This document shows positions 63,582-64,000 of a stretch of 64,000 nt of DNA, in pieces. Below the pieces are notes generated by a model. The model searched no databases. It saw only the letters and a program-made list of their open reading frames with translations, and was not told the DNA's origin. Position numbers and translations under genes: made by a program. Source of the stretch: Paenarthrobacter ilicis (GTDB lineage: Bacteria > Actinomycetota > Actinomycetes > Actinomycetales > Micrococcaceae). Each line of letters opens with the position of its first letter. Positions within the stretch are counted from its first letter, which is position 1. The DNA lies in contig NZ_JAFBCD010000001.1 of assembly GCF_016907545.1 (NCBI RefSeq), forward strand, positions 1,798,001 to 1,862,000. The letters run 5' to 3'.

Positions 63582-64000
63582 CGACGGCGGAACTTACCAA
63601 CGCAGCGCAGCCGGACACCCGGCAGCAACAGTCCGGCGGCCCCCTGCAGGGATTGCTCGTCATCGATCTCAGCCGCGCACTCGCAGGCCCCCACGCCGGA
63701 ATGATGCTCGCAGACCTGGGCGCCCGCGTCATCAAGGTTGAGGTTCCCGGCACCGGTGACGACACCCGTGGCTGGGGACCGCCCTTTGTTGGGCCCGAAG
63801 ATGACCTCCAGGCAACCTACTTCCTCTCGTGCAACCGGAACAAGGAATCGATCAGCCTGGACCTGAAGTCGGACGCCGACCGGACAGTGCTCAAGGAACT
63901 GTTGGGCAGGGCCGACATCGTCATCGAGAACTTCCGGACCGGAGTCATGGACCGTTTGGGCTTCTCCACCGCTGCCATGCAGGAACTGAACCCGCAGCTG
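63578..64000 (+). CDS. CaiB/BaiF family III CoA transferase, 3' truncated by window edge
   Basis: The start overlaps the DUF3500 stop (ATGA at 63578-63581), and the frame is open to the end. The visible 141 residues include LVIDLSRALAGPHAGMMLADLGARVIKVEVPGTGDDTRGWGPPF, the classic N-terminus of family III CoA transferases (AGP and KVE motifs), then YFLSCNRNKESISLDLK. It activates a carboxylic acid to its CoA thioester as the next step of the operon. Confidence 0.93.
   Translation, partial: MTTAELTNAAQPDTRQQQSGGPLQGLLVIDLSRALAGPHAGMMLADLGARVIKVEVPGTGDDTRGWGPPFVGPEDDLQATYFLSCNRNKESISLDLKSDADRTVLKELLGRADIVIENFRTGVMDRLGFSTAAMQELNPQL

Overview
The window looks like the chromosome of a high-GC soil actinobacterium of the Arthrobacter/Paenarthrobacter type (inference from codon use, GC-rich genes, AAGGAG-type ribosome binding sites, TAGxxT -10 boxes and gene families typical of Micrococcaceae). 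It is catabolic and accessory sequence throughout: no ribosomal, tRNA or core replication genes were seen.

Layout. (1) 1-5.3 kb: a mixed-GC patch with a GIY-YIG-like reading frame cut by the window edge, a coiled-coil protein ending in a NYN/PIN-type ribonuclease domain, two decayed copies of one helix-turn-helix tail, and an IS3-family element. (2) 5.3-17.0 kb: a leftward plant-glycoside operon (GH2, MFS importer, esterase-like hydrolase, two GH3, and an SDR that lacks its catalytic Tyr and Lys). It is divergent from a TetR gene, and two adjacent palindromes lie on overlapping promoters between them. (3) 17.2-18.6 kb: a graveyard holding a GH42 tail and a frameshifted FMN monooxygenase. (4) 18.7-42.7 kb: a sulfur island. 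It has a MesX-MesD-flavin reductase operon with a LysR regulator (folate-independent methionine synthesis), MetQ/MetN/MetI, a GNAT, five intact luciferase-like FMN monooxygenases, a cysteine/cystathionine synthase-like PLP enzyme, a rhodanese, two MFS/ABC export or import systems, and a SAM-IV riboswitch ahead of two monooxygenases plus an oligopeptide-type ABC transporter. (5) 42.8-46.1 kb: a four-gene TetR/hydrolase/oxidoreductase/SDR unit with matching operators at both promoters. (6) 46.2-51 kb: GH43 and GH78 (arabinose/xylose and rhamnose release) with a divergent TetR and a strong palindrome. (7) 51-64 kb: an IclR regulator, an ABC transporter with a permease-ATPase fusion, two esterases, an FAH-family hydrolase, a flavin hydroxylase, a DUF3500 protein and a CoA transferase cut by the right edge. 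This probably takes up an ester or amide-linked aromatic compound and degrades it.

The genes fit a rhizosphere organism that strips sugars from plant glycosides inside the cell, extracts sulfur from organosulfur compounds with flavin monooxygenases, and rebuilds cysteine and methionine. The most unusual items are the SAM-IV-controlled monooxygenase/transporter operon inside a dense sulfur island, the 32-bp period repeat arrays facing each other at 29.4-29.8 kb, the SDR with a gutted active site, and several apparently leaderless promoters.
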